Origin: Ophioderma brevispina
Lineage: Eukaryota; Echinodermata; Ophiuroidea; Amphilepidida; Ophiodermatidae
Direction: 5' to 3'
NCBI GenBank assembly: GCA_023653785.1
Contig: JAMKCH010078855.1
Coordinates: forward strand, 62,001-126,000
Length of the DNA: 64,000 nt
Positions 47,825-60,085 of this stretch are shown here, in pieces. The translations under genes and the position numbers were made by a program. The notes under the pieces are model-generated. The model did no database searches and was not told the DNA's origin. It was given only the letters and a program-made list of their open reading frames with translations. Numbering within the stretch: the stretch's first letter is position 1; each line of letters begins with the position of its first letter.

Positions 47825-48009
47825 CAGTGGCATAGCCAGGTGAGGGAAGAGTGCCCCTCTGACAAATGTTCTGAGGGGACATCGGGAAATAAAACACTGA
47901 TATTTATGTTAAATCAGCCTTTTTTCGGATTCTTTGCTTGTGATCGGGAAATTTGATGCACCTACCGGGAAATTGCCCCCTCGGAACCACTGGGCTGGCT
48001 ACGCGCCTG
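47825..48009. mobile_element. hAT-like MITE (right arm copy) with 8-bp target duplication
   Basis: Ends CAGTGGCATAGCCAGG and, in reverse, CAGGCGCGTAGCCAGCC. TAAGTTAT flanks both sides exactly (47,817-47,824 and 48,010-48,017), the 8-base hAT signature. 185 bp, non-coding. Confidence 0.9.
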
Positions 48010-48214
48010 TAAGTTATGGTCCAATAAAAAGTTATGTGTTAATAAGAATATAAAACAAACAAAATGTTTGGAATTTTCCAGATGATGAAGGCCAAATGCA
48101 TTCGATGAAGAAACAACCCTAAAGAATACAGCATTAGAGACTGCAAAACAAAAGCCTGCTTTTGCAAACCATGCAAAGAGCAAATACCACATTTACAGCC
48201 CAGACGGTTTATTG

Positions 48215-49115
48215 CCATTGGTCTAATCCCATTTGGTCTAATAGCCATTTGGTCTAACTTCAATTCATCTAAACCCATATTGTCTAATACCAATTTTTCC
48301 ATTAACCATTTAGTCTAACATCCAATTTATCTAACAAACAGAATGTCTAATATCCATTTGGTCGATGCCCATCTCGTCCGAAGCCTCCTTTTGTCTCTAC
48401 CATTTGGTCTAATAAGAACAAACACATTTTGTTAATAACAATCTAGTCTAACATACATTTTGTCTAATATCCATTTGGTCTAATTGCCATTGAATCACAC
48501 CCCCCCACACCCCCAGTCCCCAACCGCCCAGACCACTGCCCACCAAGCACGCCGAACCCACGCGCGCCCCTCCAACGCAGAATACTCCCCCCCCAAAGAA
48601 GATCGAAAGAGCCGACCGTGAGGGTACCACGCCTGGTCGAAATCGAACAAATGAACTCGGGCCTTACGGGAGAAGGGACAGGAGAATGCCCCGTGCGTAG
48701 ATGGGATCTTGTAAAGTGCGATCAGGTAACGCATCGCATAAACAGAAGATTAGACGTCGCGAGAGTGTGGAAGGAAAGAACCGTGAGGGGAATTGTTTTG
48801 TCAGGGATTTGAGAGGGGGAGCTGAAAAATAGACGTCCGAGGGGAGGGTGTGTGGGGATCAAGGGGCGTTAGAAAAGGCGGAAGAGTCGCGCCTCTCCAT
48901 CTGTTCATCATATCCCATCTGGTCTAATACCCATTGGGTCTATTAACCATTTGGTCTAATAGCTTTTGTCTAATTTCCACTTGGTCTAATTTCCACCCGG
49001 TCTAATATCTACTTGGTCTAATAATATTCATTTGGTCTAATCTCCATTTGGATGTTTTAACTCAAAATAATTGATCCTAAACATTGATTCAAATATTAGA
49101 CCAAATGGATCTTAG
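48215..49115 (-). repeat. TTAGACCAAATGGATA minisatellite (right arm)
   Basis: Same array as 27,990-28,400 in reverse (CATTTGGTCTAATA units), split by the insertion at 48,494-48,912. Confidence 0.85.
48494..48912. other. GC-rich insertion present only in the right arm
   Basis: About 418 bases unlike anything else in the window: C-rich at first (CACCCCCCCACACCCCC), then a GC-rich, CpG-rich, repeat-free stretch. No terminal repeats, no target duplication, no recognisable protein. Foreign insertion or low-quality sequence are both possible. Confidence 0.6.
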
Positions 49116-49144
49116 ACCAATTACATTGTTGTCCATCTTTATCA

Positions 49145-49376
49145 GGAATTTCGAACCATTTTAACTCTAATTTTGGCCCAATTCAGTATTTCGGTACTTT
49201 TTTACATGCTATGTGCAACTTTTAGTCAGTTCGACTTAATTGGTGCAAACACCAGGATGCCTTATGGAAAAATTTTTCCGCCCTCTTCTGGCGGGACTAC
49301 TTGGGAATTTAACCCCTCCGGTGGGACAACTTTGGAATTTTGCCCCTCTGGATCGACTACTGCTCGGTACGCCACT
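49145..49376 (-). mobile_element. Truncated hAT-like MITE at the palindrome end (right)
   Basis: Ends TCGGTACGCCACT. Its order GGCGGGAC..., GGGAATTT..., GCCCCTCTGGATCGACT matches the right part of 13,705-13,999 closely. The CAGTGG-type other terminus is missing. Confidence 0.65.
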
Positions 49377-49440
49377 CAGAATCATGACTGTAACAGCAAC
49401 CTCCATTTACTTTGGAGAAAGAGTTCATTTTTATATGTTA

Positions 49441-50040
49441 TTGACACCACAACGCACATTTGTTCATGTGTTTAAGACATGTGCCAAAATGGCGGTTTTT
49501 TTAGTGATTCAATAACCCCTTCATTCCTAGACCTATAACTTTTAAGTTAACTGGCTATTATGCTGTCTTTTCACACAAAATGCATATTATATAGGGGAAA
49601 TCTTTAGAAGTCTTGATCCAATTATTGACGAACAGTTTTTGATATATGGGGAACGTTTTCAGTCCGCATCATTTGTCTGAAAAAAAATGGCAAAAATATG
49701 TCTTTTTGGGCCTCCCAAAACGGGGTTGGGTTGTAGATACCACGAAACCCACACAATGGGTATCATCATGTAGATAATTAATTATCTTCAATATGAAACC
49801 AAGAACAAGGTATTGAAGGCTCACGTAGGACATTACCTTCAAATACTGTTGTTAGCCAAACGGCGCCATTTTGGCCGGCCCTCGTGGATGTCGAGTGACC
49901 TCGGAGGGAACAAATTTAATTAGGCACAGAAACCCTCTGTAATTATGTGTATTATTATAAAAACTACCAAAAAATCAGGTGTGCTTAGTTTGTAGTGATC
50001 TGCCAAGTAACATGCTTATTTTTGATTTTTGCCCTTCACC
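49441..50040. other. Unassigned sequence outside the palindrome
   Basis: No gene or element recognised. Confidence 0.4.
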
Positions 50041-50393
50041 TTAAAGACACTATCATGATTAACCCAGAAAGATAAAAATATTGAAACTAAGCTAAAACGT
50101 GAGGAATAGTCCTGTAGAACTCTCATAAGGTATATTTGCCAACTGAGAAAATTCCAGAAAAGAAGAACACAGCAGTTTTCAAGATATGAATCTCCCCATG
50201 CAGTTTACGTGTTGTAGTAATGCCCAACGGACGTCTGACTGACTAAATATCCTATGTTGTCTTATTAAGTTGTTTCAAGACTTATCACTTGTAGGGTATA
50301 TTGGATACCTATACTTTTAACAAAAATCAAAAACCCGATTTTTGATCATTTTTTCGATTTTCTTATTAGGCAATCACTGATAGTGTCCTTTAA
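50041..50393. mobile_element. 353-bp MITE with TTAA target site
   Basis: Left TTAAAGACACTATCATGATT, right in reverse TTAAAGGACACTATCAGTG. TTAA stands at both ends (50,041-50,044 and 50,390-50,393), as produced by piggyBac or Kolobok transposases. Non-coding. Its termini match those of the palindrome-centre element. Confidence 0.8.
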
Positions 50394-53240
50394 TTAGAGA
50401 ATATGCAGGCCATCTCCAGCAGTGTATTTTCCTGCACCGCCTTATTGGTTAAAGACCGGGGCCATCAAATAACGTAAACAACTGGAATCTCCGTGCCAGT
50501 TCTCTACTAATGGGCGTAAACAGGGGAAAACACAAAACATTCCAAAAACTAAAATAAAATTTATTAAAACCAAAAATATAAAAACATTAAAAAAAAAAAA
50601 AAAAAAAAAAAACCAAATATTCACGGCTCAAAATGTTAGTGTTGAAATGACACCCTATTTTTGTCATTTCGATGACACTGTCCTCTGAAAACCCCCCTAT
50701 TTCTGAATTTCGTCCTTCGCGGAAAATCAAATGTTTCCGCGGCGAACAGAGTGGGGAAAATGACACACCCTTTTCCTAAATTTAGAACGAGCATGCGTAC
50801 ACATGGGCAAATATATGTGACATATGGACAACAACCACGGGATGCCAGGCCATTTGGGGTTTTTTATTTATTTCATTTTAACTGTGGGTTGCGCGTTCGG
50901 TGCAAACCACATGCAATTCATAGCTGGGGCTGGCCACTTGGCAAAATTCAATTATAGCGGTTTTCAACTTACGATAAAGTTTGCTTGCATCATTTTCTAT
51001 TGGGTGGGAATATTGACGGAGAGTTCATCCTTGGCCTGTGGAACTAGGGGCCCTTTTTAAAATTGCTTGCATTAAACATATTGTGGCCAGCTACAAAGTT
51101 ATTACTCCTGCAACAGAATCGGCATACTGAAACTGCTAAATTCGTTCTTACATCATGGTCTGTTAATGTTAAAAGACTAATGCCTTGGTTTGCCGGTTGT
51201 CAGAACTCATAATCTGCTTTTTGCGCTAATCTCTTGTACAAGGTTGGAGGGCCATTAAATAAATTCTCCTTACTTCTCACCTCACGGTTAATGAGCAGAC
51301 CTGAAACTTATAATGAGGTCTCACTCATTGTGAGGGAGTCATATTAGTGGAATGAATGAATTATAATTATGAAACAGTCTACATAAACTTTAACTATAAA
51401 TAATTAATGTTTTAACACTTTTAGACCTAACAGCCCACCGTTATTGATAGCATGAAGCTAAACAACCCTTATTACCCTAATTTTGTCTACAATTTGCAGA
51501 TTACTCATTTCAGTATACAGGAGATGAATTATTGTGACTCAGCAGATGAAAGACGTCTTCGATAAACATGGTTTTATCGTAGTCACGTAAGTTTTATTAT
51601 ATTTAACTATCATAGAAAAATCTTATCCCAAATCTTCGTCAGGATATATGATTTAATTCGTTCTGTGTAGACCAGACCTGTCCTCCAGAACAACTCAAGC
51701 ATGGAGAGAATACAAAAGAATCACCTACCGGAAATATTCAGGTGAACCAGCTGCATGTATTATATTCGTCACATGTTTGAACGATCTGGAGGGAAAACAA
51801 AAGTCCATTCAACATAATTTACCTTCCGTGAAAGGATTTAATTGAAAGCCATAGTAGCAGCACTTGTGCAAATAGATCATTGGTAGAACACCAGTGTGAA
51901 GGTGACTTCTTAGTCAAAAATCACCTTATGCAGTATCTCTTTGTCTAGATCAGGATGTTCTGAGGTCTCTGGACTTTGGCGGGTTAAACATGATTTTGTG
52001 AACGCTCAACCATCTCACTTCCCTCAGAGCATATTGCTGGAGTTGCTTGTACCTATATCTGTCTGAATGCCTTTGAGCTTCTGCTGAGCCAGATGAACAT
52101 AGCTCGCTCTATGCAATTTGTTGACTGGTTGTATCAGTTACCGAGTCCTTCCTCTCTTCCGTGAGGAATGCCCAAGGATTGAAGGATGCAAGGCTTTTGT
52201 TGACTGAGTGTATGCAGTAACCTCTGCTTCATACTTCTATTGGATTAGTATGTAAACCATCCTCTGTTTTCACAGTCAGCCACTAAATCTTGGTATTCTT
52301 TCTTTTCTAGCAATATCATTGATAGGTTAACTCCCTCCATAGGTACCATTAGCTCTATGGGCACTGTACTGTCTTGTTTTGGGGGAGAGAAGATTGGTGA
52401 TATCTTGGTTTTTTAGCTGTCCTCAGTGAATTCGCGGGAACCTTTTGTTATGTTCCGCTTCCTAAAAAATATCCATCACTGGCCTTCTTCGAATGTTGGT
52501 TGGCTCTGTCTTTGTTCAAATCCTCAGGTATCGGATTTTTTCTGGTTTTGGCGCCTCTAACTACGTAGTGCGGTATCAACCTTTGGCGATTGTTTGTCCT
52601 GTTTGTAGTGGTTTTTTGGTCCTGGCGCCAGTTGTATCTTCCGCTTTGTAATATGATTGGAACAGTACGATGTTACGTAATTGGGGCAAGTCCAAATTGG
52701 GATCTTTGCCCCACAGCGTAGATTGCGGGGAGGGGAGCATGATCGGAATTGACGTTGCGTCCAGCGCATTCAAAGTGTTTCCAGGAAGAGTCGGACCTTG
52801 CATACAGACTCCCAATCAACCATCGCCCTTGCTTCGCGCACATCCGAACGGGCCGTGGAAAGGTAGACAACATGTCTCTCATCTTTTATTAGTCCGGTGA
52901 AGCATTTCCTTTTCCTTTGTTCTTGACAACTCATGTCTCTGATCAGCTTTTGGTTCTTTTAGTAACCAAGACCGGGCTCTCGCCCTCTGACCTCTGGCCA
53001 TTGCATTCAGAGTTGGTCTAATCTCTTCAAGTTGTTGTTTGTTATGACGGACTTTAAAATTTGGAAAGTCCTGAAAAGGGTTATTAATTGCCGTAGACCT
53101 AAATATATCACAGCTTAGATCTGCATAATCTTGTTATAGGTCATGCAGAGGGAATTTTGTTTTTGTAACACCAAGGTCACTTCATCTATAAACGATGTGA
53201 CCAGTCTGTTTGAAAATCCAGGATAGGCCCTACTCATAAT
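50394..53240. other. Unassigned sequence with a poly-A run
   Basis: A run of about 24 A at 50,589-50,612. CCATCTCC near 50,411 recalls the SINE tail. The minus-strand frames between 52,557 and 52,882 (DLPQLRNIVLFQSYYKAEDT and others) are longer than background and could be a retroelement relic, but no domain is identifiable. Confidence 0.3.
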
Positions 53241-53243
53241 CAA

Positions 53244-53497
53244 CCTACAACGGTAAAGAATAAGCTTCCATTCGTTGACTTTTCACGGTAACAATTAGTT
53301 TGTCGCTTATTCCGTTTGTCGTCTATGGAGCTTCGGAGATGGTCTCCAAGCGGACCTAGATCTCCTTTAAACAACTGGTGTGAAGTCTATACGTCCGTCC
53401 TGGGCGGCCATAGTCTGGCTCCATAGACACAACGGAATAAAGCATGAATGCGTTGGAAGCTTCAATCTAAATCAGGCCTAATATTTACCGTTGTAGG
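53244..53497. mobile_element. Foldback element with CCTACAACGGTAAA ends
   Basis: Perfect 14-base termini CCTACAACGGTAAA (53,244-53,257) and TTTACCGTTGTAGG (53,484-53,497). Inside, AAGCTTCCA, TTATTCCGTT and CTATGGAGC words pair with their complements in the other half. Non-coding, 254 bp. Target duplication not seen. Confidence 0.8.
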
Positions 53498-55798
53498 TGG
53501 CGTCTGGCGGACAATAAACTCCTTCTACAACCAGGTTTAATGAATTCGTCTACGTCAAGGTCAGACAAATACCTTTTCAACACAATCAATTAGCTCTTTG
53601 CACAAAGGATCTAAATTTTATATATAAAACAATTTAAAATGATTTGAATCAGATTGATTCAAACCATTTGGTATGCCAAAAAATGTTACAATGTCTTACA
53701 TTTAAAGATTTTAGTTATATTATACTTATAGTGTCCAATAATGTCCAAAATATAAGAAGCGCCGCAATCAACGATGATATGTCCTCACAGCGAAGACTCC
53801 AAAAATGACAACCAGTAATGCAAGATATTCCAAGGGTCACAATTCCATAGGAATCTCTGAGTCTTGCAGGTAACTGTGTCCAGCAGTCAAGACGACAGGG
53901 TTTTTCCCCTCGACGAACCTAATATTCTGCAATACAATTCAGGTATTCTACTACCATCAGTCTTCCGCCAATGTCCTCATTTAGGACCACAACGGAATCC
54001 AAGGTTATTCCAAAAACGGTAGCTCTTTTGGCTAAAAGATGACGCAGACAGTTCAGCTTAGCTAGTAGCTATCAGCTCCCGGTGGCATCCAATATTATAA
54101 AAATCCGGGCACTACGTAAAGCACAACTAAGCATTATTGTAGATTAAAACTAAGCTATTAACATCACATGTATACTGCAATATCTCGAATTAGCAACTGC
54201 TGGCCCTGATCCTTCCAGTGACAAGATATAACTACCCACACTAGATTCCCCTATCCTAATAATATCATTACAGCATCATCCAGCATAAACATAACTTGTA
54301 CTGTCAATCAATTCCATTCAATCGACATCATTTGCAATGCACCATTTTACATAAATAACTTCATGGGGAATTACCTTATTTGCAATCTGTTTTGATCTCA
54401 AAACATAAACAGTTGGACTCAGTTTCTAATTTACCATCTTGGGGAAGTCCCATCCACTCTCTAGTTATAAACAACAGTGGCAACATAGCACTAGGGGAAG
54501 TCCATTTTTCTTCTCTGGCACAATCTATCTAGTAAATAACACCTGTCCCTGATCGCATATAGCACAAGGGGATTTCCATAATAAAAAAGTCTTTTTCCAA
54601 TGAGAAAACCGTTTCCTCACAAATGGAGAATCAATTATGTTTTTAATCACCAATAGGAGGCAAATATAAACACACACGGCTACCATTTTGATCATTAAGA
54701 TTGTCTGCCAGTTGTATTGTCAACCTGAGTAGCATCACACAACATCACATCTCCCCCTGTAGCTATATTTTGGTCAAAGCCGAGTGAAGACTAAGAGACA
54801 ATGCAAAAATGACTACATTCGTTCCAATTATGATTGATATTGGCTCAATAAATCACCAAACTGAAAAGGGATAATCTTACCATGGCTGTACATGGTTTTC
54901 CCTATTAGAAACCCTCCATGGTCTCGTTTGTAGCAAAGGAGAAATAGCAACACAGTGATCAGGTTACCGATCTACAACAATTATCGTTAATTCACAGGTC
55001 GTCCTGATGAAAAAAAACTTAGCCTTTAAACAGGCCGTTGAGGATGAAGACGGTGTAATCAAGCATTCCTATGGACGGGACGATGGTCACGGACGTAGAA
55101 CAGCATAAGTTTATGGGATCATCCCGGCAGTGACGTCACGGGAGTTTGGCAAATGCAATAAGTTGTTTGGAACGAATGGAGCAGTTCGACCTTCCTCATA
55201 TTTTCATATTATTATAGTAGTGGATGCTGGTTGAGATGAATGACAGGGTCTACAAATCAACCGGTGGGGCCCCGATTGTCCTAATTCAATGGAATCTAGT
55301 GTTTTTATTTGTAATAACGGAACAGACTGGTCTTTTTAATACACATCATGTGCAAACCAAGTGTGCCGTGTGACAAGGAAAAGACACAGATTACATTATT
55401 CGACAACTCAGTCCTTGGGACCCGAAGTCAATGGGTTTCCTGTTTTTTAAAAGGTAATGAACAAATATTTTAATATGCATAAATAATTTGCCTAAATGTT
55501 TATTAAAGACCTGAAACTGGAGGGCGCTTTTAGGGTTCAAGGTTTCGGGACACTCGTAATTACCATACATCGGGAAAAGTTGTTGAATGTTAAGCCTAAA
55601 TTGGTGCAACTCCGAACGCTGCACTGGAAAACAATAGAATTGTAACACTATACACAATACTGTTGATCCTTTTCACTGCCATTGAAAAGGATCATTGACA
55701 GTGCTCAATCACTGGAAGTTGTTGTGTAATGTCATTTTCTTTTCCCTTTGTGACTATAGCTTCTAAATGGAGAGTTTTACCATTACCATTCTAGCTAT
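53498..55798. other. Unassigned sequence
   Basis: No gene, RNA or repeat recognised in this 2.3-kb stretch. Confidence 0.4.
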
Positions 55799-55846
55799 AT
55801 GAAGACGCTCGCACTGGTGGTGCTCATTTGTGGCACAAGACTAATG
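55799..55846 (+). CDS. Candidate signal-peptide exon
   Basis: Sixteen codons, MKTLALVVLICGTRLM, look like the start of a signal peptide (Lys, then a hydrophobic core) and are followed at once by GTGAGT (55,847-55,852), a consensus splice donor in phase 0. The start context is weak. Downstream plus-strand candidate exons lie at 59,850, 60,086 and 61,660, but phases do not all agree. Could be chance. Confidence 0.3.
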
Positions 55847-55954
55847 GTGAGTTTTACTATGATTTTTGTACAAACAGCAAAGAAGCCTAAGATGAAAAGG
55901 AAGAAACAGTGGTGAAAGTATGATTAAATTATGAGCGAAGATTTCTTGACAAAG

Positions 55955-56110
55955 GTGAAGAAATGATGAGGATGGTGGATGTAGATGGTGGATATGATGA
56001 TGATGGTGGTGGATGGGATGGATGGATGGATGGATGGATGAAGCATTGGATGGATATGGTGGATGATTCTGTATGATGATGGAGATGGCAGTGGCGGTGG
56101 AGAGTGGTGA
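55955..56110 (+). repeat. (GATG)/(GGAT)n microsatellite
   Basis: Imperfect GATG, GGTG and perfect GGAT repeats (densest about 56,010-56,045). Confidence 0.9.
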
Positions 56111-57719
56111 TCAGATGATGATGCACACCGTTTATATATGAGATGTCCGTGGCATAGAAAATTAAAACATTCACCAAAATAATTTGACGTTTTTAAAAAA
56201 CAAATTTGTATGTTTACATTATGTCAAAGTCTTGTAGAATTCCTCATATTTTTAGTTTCTGCTATCAGTTTGGTGAAGTAAAATCAACCATTATTGTTGG
56301 GCCGATCGGCCTGATTTTACATCCCAATATACTTTGTTTCCCCCAGACATGGCTTAAGAATTGAAATTTGACATTTGCAAGTTGGGATTAATAACTCATT
56401 GTGTTTGTGGCCATAAAGGGAGAAACCTACTACTATTTTGGTGTTTATTATTAGTTCTTTCTGAACACATTCCCGAGACATACGTGATATTGGTCCCCAA
56501 AATAAAGACATGGCGCCACGGACATAATGAATACATTATGACCCCGGATTATATGTAAAGTTATAACCAATTACTTGTTACTACAGCCTAAGAATCGATT
56601 CATGAGTCCAAACACCTGTTAATATGAATGCGGTGAAAAATAATCCGACATAAGGCAATGGACCCTTAACTGAAATTACTTTTTCAATTGAAAACAATTT
56701 GGGTGTTCAGTTTGTAAAAAAAGAAGATAACTAATATTATTTTCCTTCGCATCCAAGGAAGGCTGAACAATTACTGCCATCACACCCGGTTGAAAGCATA
56801 TATAAGTCCGTTAGGAGCCATCATTCCGAGGCTCCATAGCTATAACGGAATAAAGCGTGAAACTAATGTTTCTAAAAAGTCCATCTGAATCGATTGCCCT
56901 ATTTGTTCACATTGTTTCCCGACTAATGAGTACGCCGGGCAATGTGTTACTTCTACACCGGGTCTAATGCTTTTAGATATGTCACAAAACATGCTAAATA
57001 CACGGTTACATTCTGGCAGGGATGTCAACAACCCAACGCATTATTGCCAGAAACTCTTGCTGGTTTTACAGAATTATTTTCAAATTGTTTTTCAAATTTA
57101 TCGAAGGGAATCAGTATCTGTCTGAATATTTTTTCACGAATTATGTCCCCTTAATCATGCTTTAGGATATATCAACTTTTTAACAGTTTAAAATTATGGA
57201 CTGCTGACTGAAATATTAGCACGAATTTTCATTACTAACAAAAAATCGCGATGAGACAACATTTAAAGCATATTCACTTGTGGATTTTGACATGGGGGAG
57301 TTGGAGTAATACACCTCATGCCAGATGTTATCAGGCTTCCGAGTGTACAAAGAAACCGTTGTCTTTGTTACAGCTTTGGTAAAAGTGCCCGGATGCAATA
57401 CAATATTGCGTTTTGAATTTGTACCGCATCCGGGCATTTTGGAACGAACATCAACGAGCACTATCGTTCAGACTGGTAACCGGGGGTGGTTTTTGATCAG
57501 TACCGCCCGTTGAACTACAACACTGTCAACTGCAAGGTTTGGTTTGAGTCAGCCTGATATTTAAATCATAATACTAATATTGAATGGCTTTTTCGTATGA
57601 TACAGAGTATATTTGACTCTATTTTTTTCTAGTCCCGTGCAATAATAATATTCTTGTATCATACAGTACTCAAAACCATTCAATATATATAATTCTTGAA
57701 TGGTCGTTTCAAAGAATTG
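56111..57719. other. Unassigned sequence with small foldbacks
   Basis: Includes a small inverted structure near 56,805-56,855 (CCGTTAGGAGCC, then GGCTCCATAGCTATAACGG) related to the 53,244 element, and a perfect hairpin TGCCCGGATGC/GCATCCGGGCA at 57,387-57,437. Confidence 0.45.
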
Positions 57720-58960
57720 GACAGGATCACACTCGCTCCGTTAAGAAAGAGATCACCAAACTTCATCGAGCTCCTTGTCCTGGCGTGGACGGCGTGGACG
57801 GGTCCCTTTCAACACCCTTCTCACTAGAATAGCCACCCTCTGCTATCAGGCAACTTAGAGTGGAAAAGGCCACAAGGGGCTTATAACATACCAGCCGAGA
57901 TTCGCTGATGCACTGCTGTGGCCCACATGTCCTTGAATGGCTCCATGTTTCGACACATGTTGCCCCTCCCACCAGTCTTTACCCAAGTTCTGCAGGAGGC
58001 TACCATCATCGCACTCCCCCAAACAACAAACCTGCAAACCCAAGAACTACTGCCCAATTCACCCTGTGGCGTTTTCCTTAAACCATTTGAAAGGCTTATC
58101 CTGGCCCGGCTGGACAAATTCGTCGAATCCCATCTGTATGACGAACAATCAGGAATTTCGCCGTGGCCGGAGCACTGGTCCATGCAGATTGTAAAACGTC
58201 ACAATGATATGAAGAGCTTTCAAAAGCGTCGTATAAGCAGGCTTCATCTTGGTGGACCGTACTGCAGCATATGACACCGAGTGGAATAAAGTTTGACACG
58301 CAAGTTTCTTCGGACCATCCAATCGTTACCTGCACAATCGATGTAACATGGCTTGCAAATAGAAGCTTTATCCTGAAGATCCGTGATGGACAGAGCAATC
58401 GACTGCTCTCTTAAAACCAAAGATTTAAAAATCCCAATCTAAAAGATTGAGTTGAGGGAAAAGTTAAAATTGCAATGGAATTTGGTTTGAATTCTATCTT
58501 TGACATGATTTCTCAACTTAATCTGGACTTTTCCTCACCTCAATCTTTCCATTTAAGAGATGTGACGTAATCGAGGATCGTGTTGGATCCCATGTTGTTT
58601 AAACGTATATCAGCGACTTATCTCAAAACACATCTGGACAATATGGATACGCCGACGATCGTGCTCTTCTTCACTCGATCTGAAGTAGAAAAGTACACTT
58701 ACTTGGCCCTACTTGCAGAGCATATCTAAAAGACCTGAAGACTCAGTAAGTGAAGCCAAGACCTGTTTGCATAATATTTTCAAAGAATCACATCAGCTCG
58801 GTTAGACAGAGACTGCGCTCTCGTCGACTGCAAAACTATCCAGCTCTCCATTCACATTCTACAGACATAACTGTCTGGCTAGGTACTCCAAGACCACCCA
58901 ATTCACATCACACCCATGACAGAACTCCCACCCTGGTAGCAACCTTCCACTAAGGAATGG
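57720..58960 (+). pseudogene. Decayed LINE reverse-transcriptase gene
   Basis: Broken plus-strand frames follow a jockey/CR1-type RT in the right order. The linker KLHRAPCPGVDGV (about 57,755) corresponds to the usual KAPGPDGI. PFERLILARLDKFVE lies at about 58,082-58,126, and an EQSGISPWPEHW remnant of the EQAGFRPGRST block near 58,145. GFILVDRTAAYDTEW (58,240-58,284) carries the first catalytic Asp. NRSFILKIRDGQSNRLL (58,358-58,408) and VLDPMLF (about 58,580) follow, then ISDLSQNTSGQYGYADD with the YADD catalytic box at 58,648-58,659. The C-terminal KPRPVCIIFSKN matches the PTKTEVCAFHLNN block. Frameshifts, stops and an insertion (58,415-58,572) make it non-functional. The endonuclease domain is not seen (5' truncated). 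Confidence 0.82.
58415..58572. mobile_element. Small inverted-repeat insertion inside the RT gene
   Basis: It interrupts the RT between the NRSFIL and VLDPMLF blocks. AAAGATTGAGTTGAGGGAAAAG (about 58,442) pairs with CTTTTCCTCACCTCAATCTTT (about 58,528), giving a foldback of 21-24 base arms. About 158 bp, non-coding. It entered after or while the LINE was decaying. Confidence 0.6.
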
Positions 58961-59260
58961 GCGCATTGAACAAAAGGTGTCTGTCGTTTCAACAGAATAT
59001 GTAACGGGGGCTGCAACCATCTTCAGTCTGCCAATGTGGCTCTTCATCACAGAAGGGATCACATTCTTAATGAGAGCCCTACCTTTAGTCCGCCGGTGGA
59101 TTAAACTTCTCAAACCCCAACAGGTCAACAGTGAGCTGGCTCACCATTCATACTATTTCGGCAGCTACGCAAGAAGTAGCTTCGAGAAAAGGATCAGCGA
59201 GCTTTCTCTCAAAGATCTTACACAACATGCAATAGATCCAAGAAAGAGCGCGCCATAATT
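58961..59260 (+). pseudogene. Possible tail of the LINE reading frame
   Basis: A 93-codon plus-strand frame follows the RT pseudogene. It lies where the thumb and C-terminal part would be, but the match is too weak to claim by motif. Confidence 0.25.
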
Positions 59261-59849
59261 GTCAAACTCTCCAATTCCATAATTAATTCCGTTTATGTAT
59301 GGAATTTGCAGATACTGGTTACAAGTATGGCTGCAGTACCGGTATGGGTTCGTTATGAGAGCTTTAGACCAATGCACACCAGCAAATGGATTGCAGGTAT
59401 TGTAATCTCTCGTCTAATACGTCTCTTTGCGTCTTTATTCCATTACGCAATGTGAAAAGAACATTTAGTTGAGAGTGACAACATGCCGCCCGATTTCTAA
59501 TATCCTCAAGAAGGTTAGTTTGTTGGCTGACATAAAATCGTGAATACTTCTGCAAGGTGAAAAGCTGTAACTGAGTTTGCAATCTCGTAACTGTAAAGCC
59601 AGTTTATAACGTTCGTTGCTAAGTAGAATTTGTAGAATACAATTAAAAAAAATTTCTTCAACGCTTATCTCAAAGTGAAATTAACAAATGAAGTAATTTC
59701 TAAACAATTCATGAGGGATAGAAAAAATGGTGAAAAATACTTTTGTAATATCAAAAGGACATAGTGATATTTGAATACGGTCTTTGTAAGGTTGACCGGA
59801 TCTCACTGGCTGGTCGAATGATCAACGAAAATCGGAGGGCAATTAGGAG

Positions 59850-59936
59850 CAGATCCTGAACGTGTCAAACAAATAGAGGAACAAAACCAACGCGTTCATG
59901 CTAATCTTACCATTGTGACGCATTGTTGCTTTCATT
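59850..59936 (+). CDS. Candidate exon with consensus donor
   Basis: After a possible AG acceptor (CAATTAG), the frame reads ADPERVKQIEEQNQRVHANL and TIVTHCCFH and ends at GTAAGTAT (59,937). An 82-base candidate intron ends TTGTTTTTTAG at 60,018. Splicing keeps the frame (YVKFDQNVYSVIHVTLV, then stop at about 60,072). The upstream acceptor is weak and no family is recognised. Confidence 0.28.
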
Positions 59937-60085
59937 GTAAGTATATTTGGTGACCGAGTGCGTTTCGTAGACGTCATGGAAGTATTGGATTCTCCACCAA
60001 AATATTATTGTTTTTTAGACGTGAAATTTGACCAAAATGTCTATTCTGTAATACATGTCACTCTTGTTTAATACAAACAACCCAG

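Larger units (their letters stand above)
38221..49440 (-). repeat. Giant palindrome, right arm (about 11.2 kb)
   Basis: Inverted copy of 27,565-38,205. It is longer mainly through a GC-rich insertion at 48,494-48,912 and scattered small insertions. Features of the left arm appear in reverse order: MITE 47,825-48,009, LINE end 45,036-46,045, minisatellites, broken exon copies. Which arm is better preserved varies: the 43-bp minisatellite and the exon frames are clean in the left arm, while the MITE target duplication and LINE finger are clean in the right arm. Confidence 0.96.

Noticed and set aside
57216..57513. Opposed open frames at 57,216-57,461 and 57,325-57,513
   Set aside because: Both overlap a hairpin (TGCCCGGATGC) and neither shows a known domain or splice signals.
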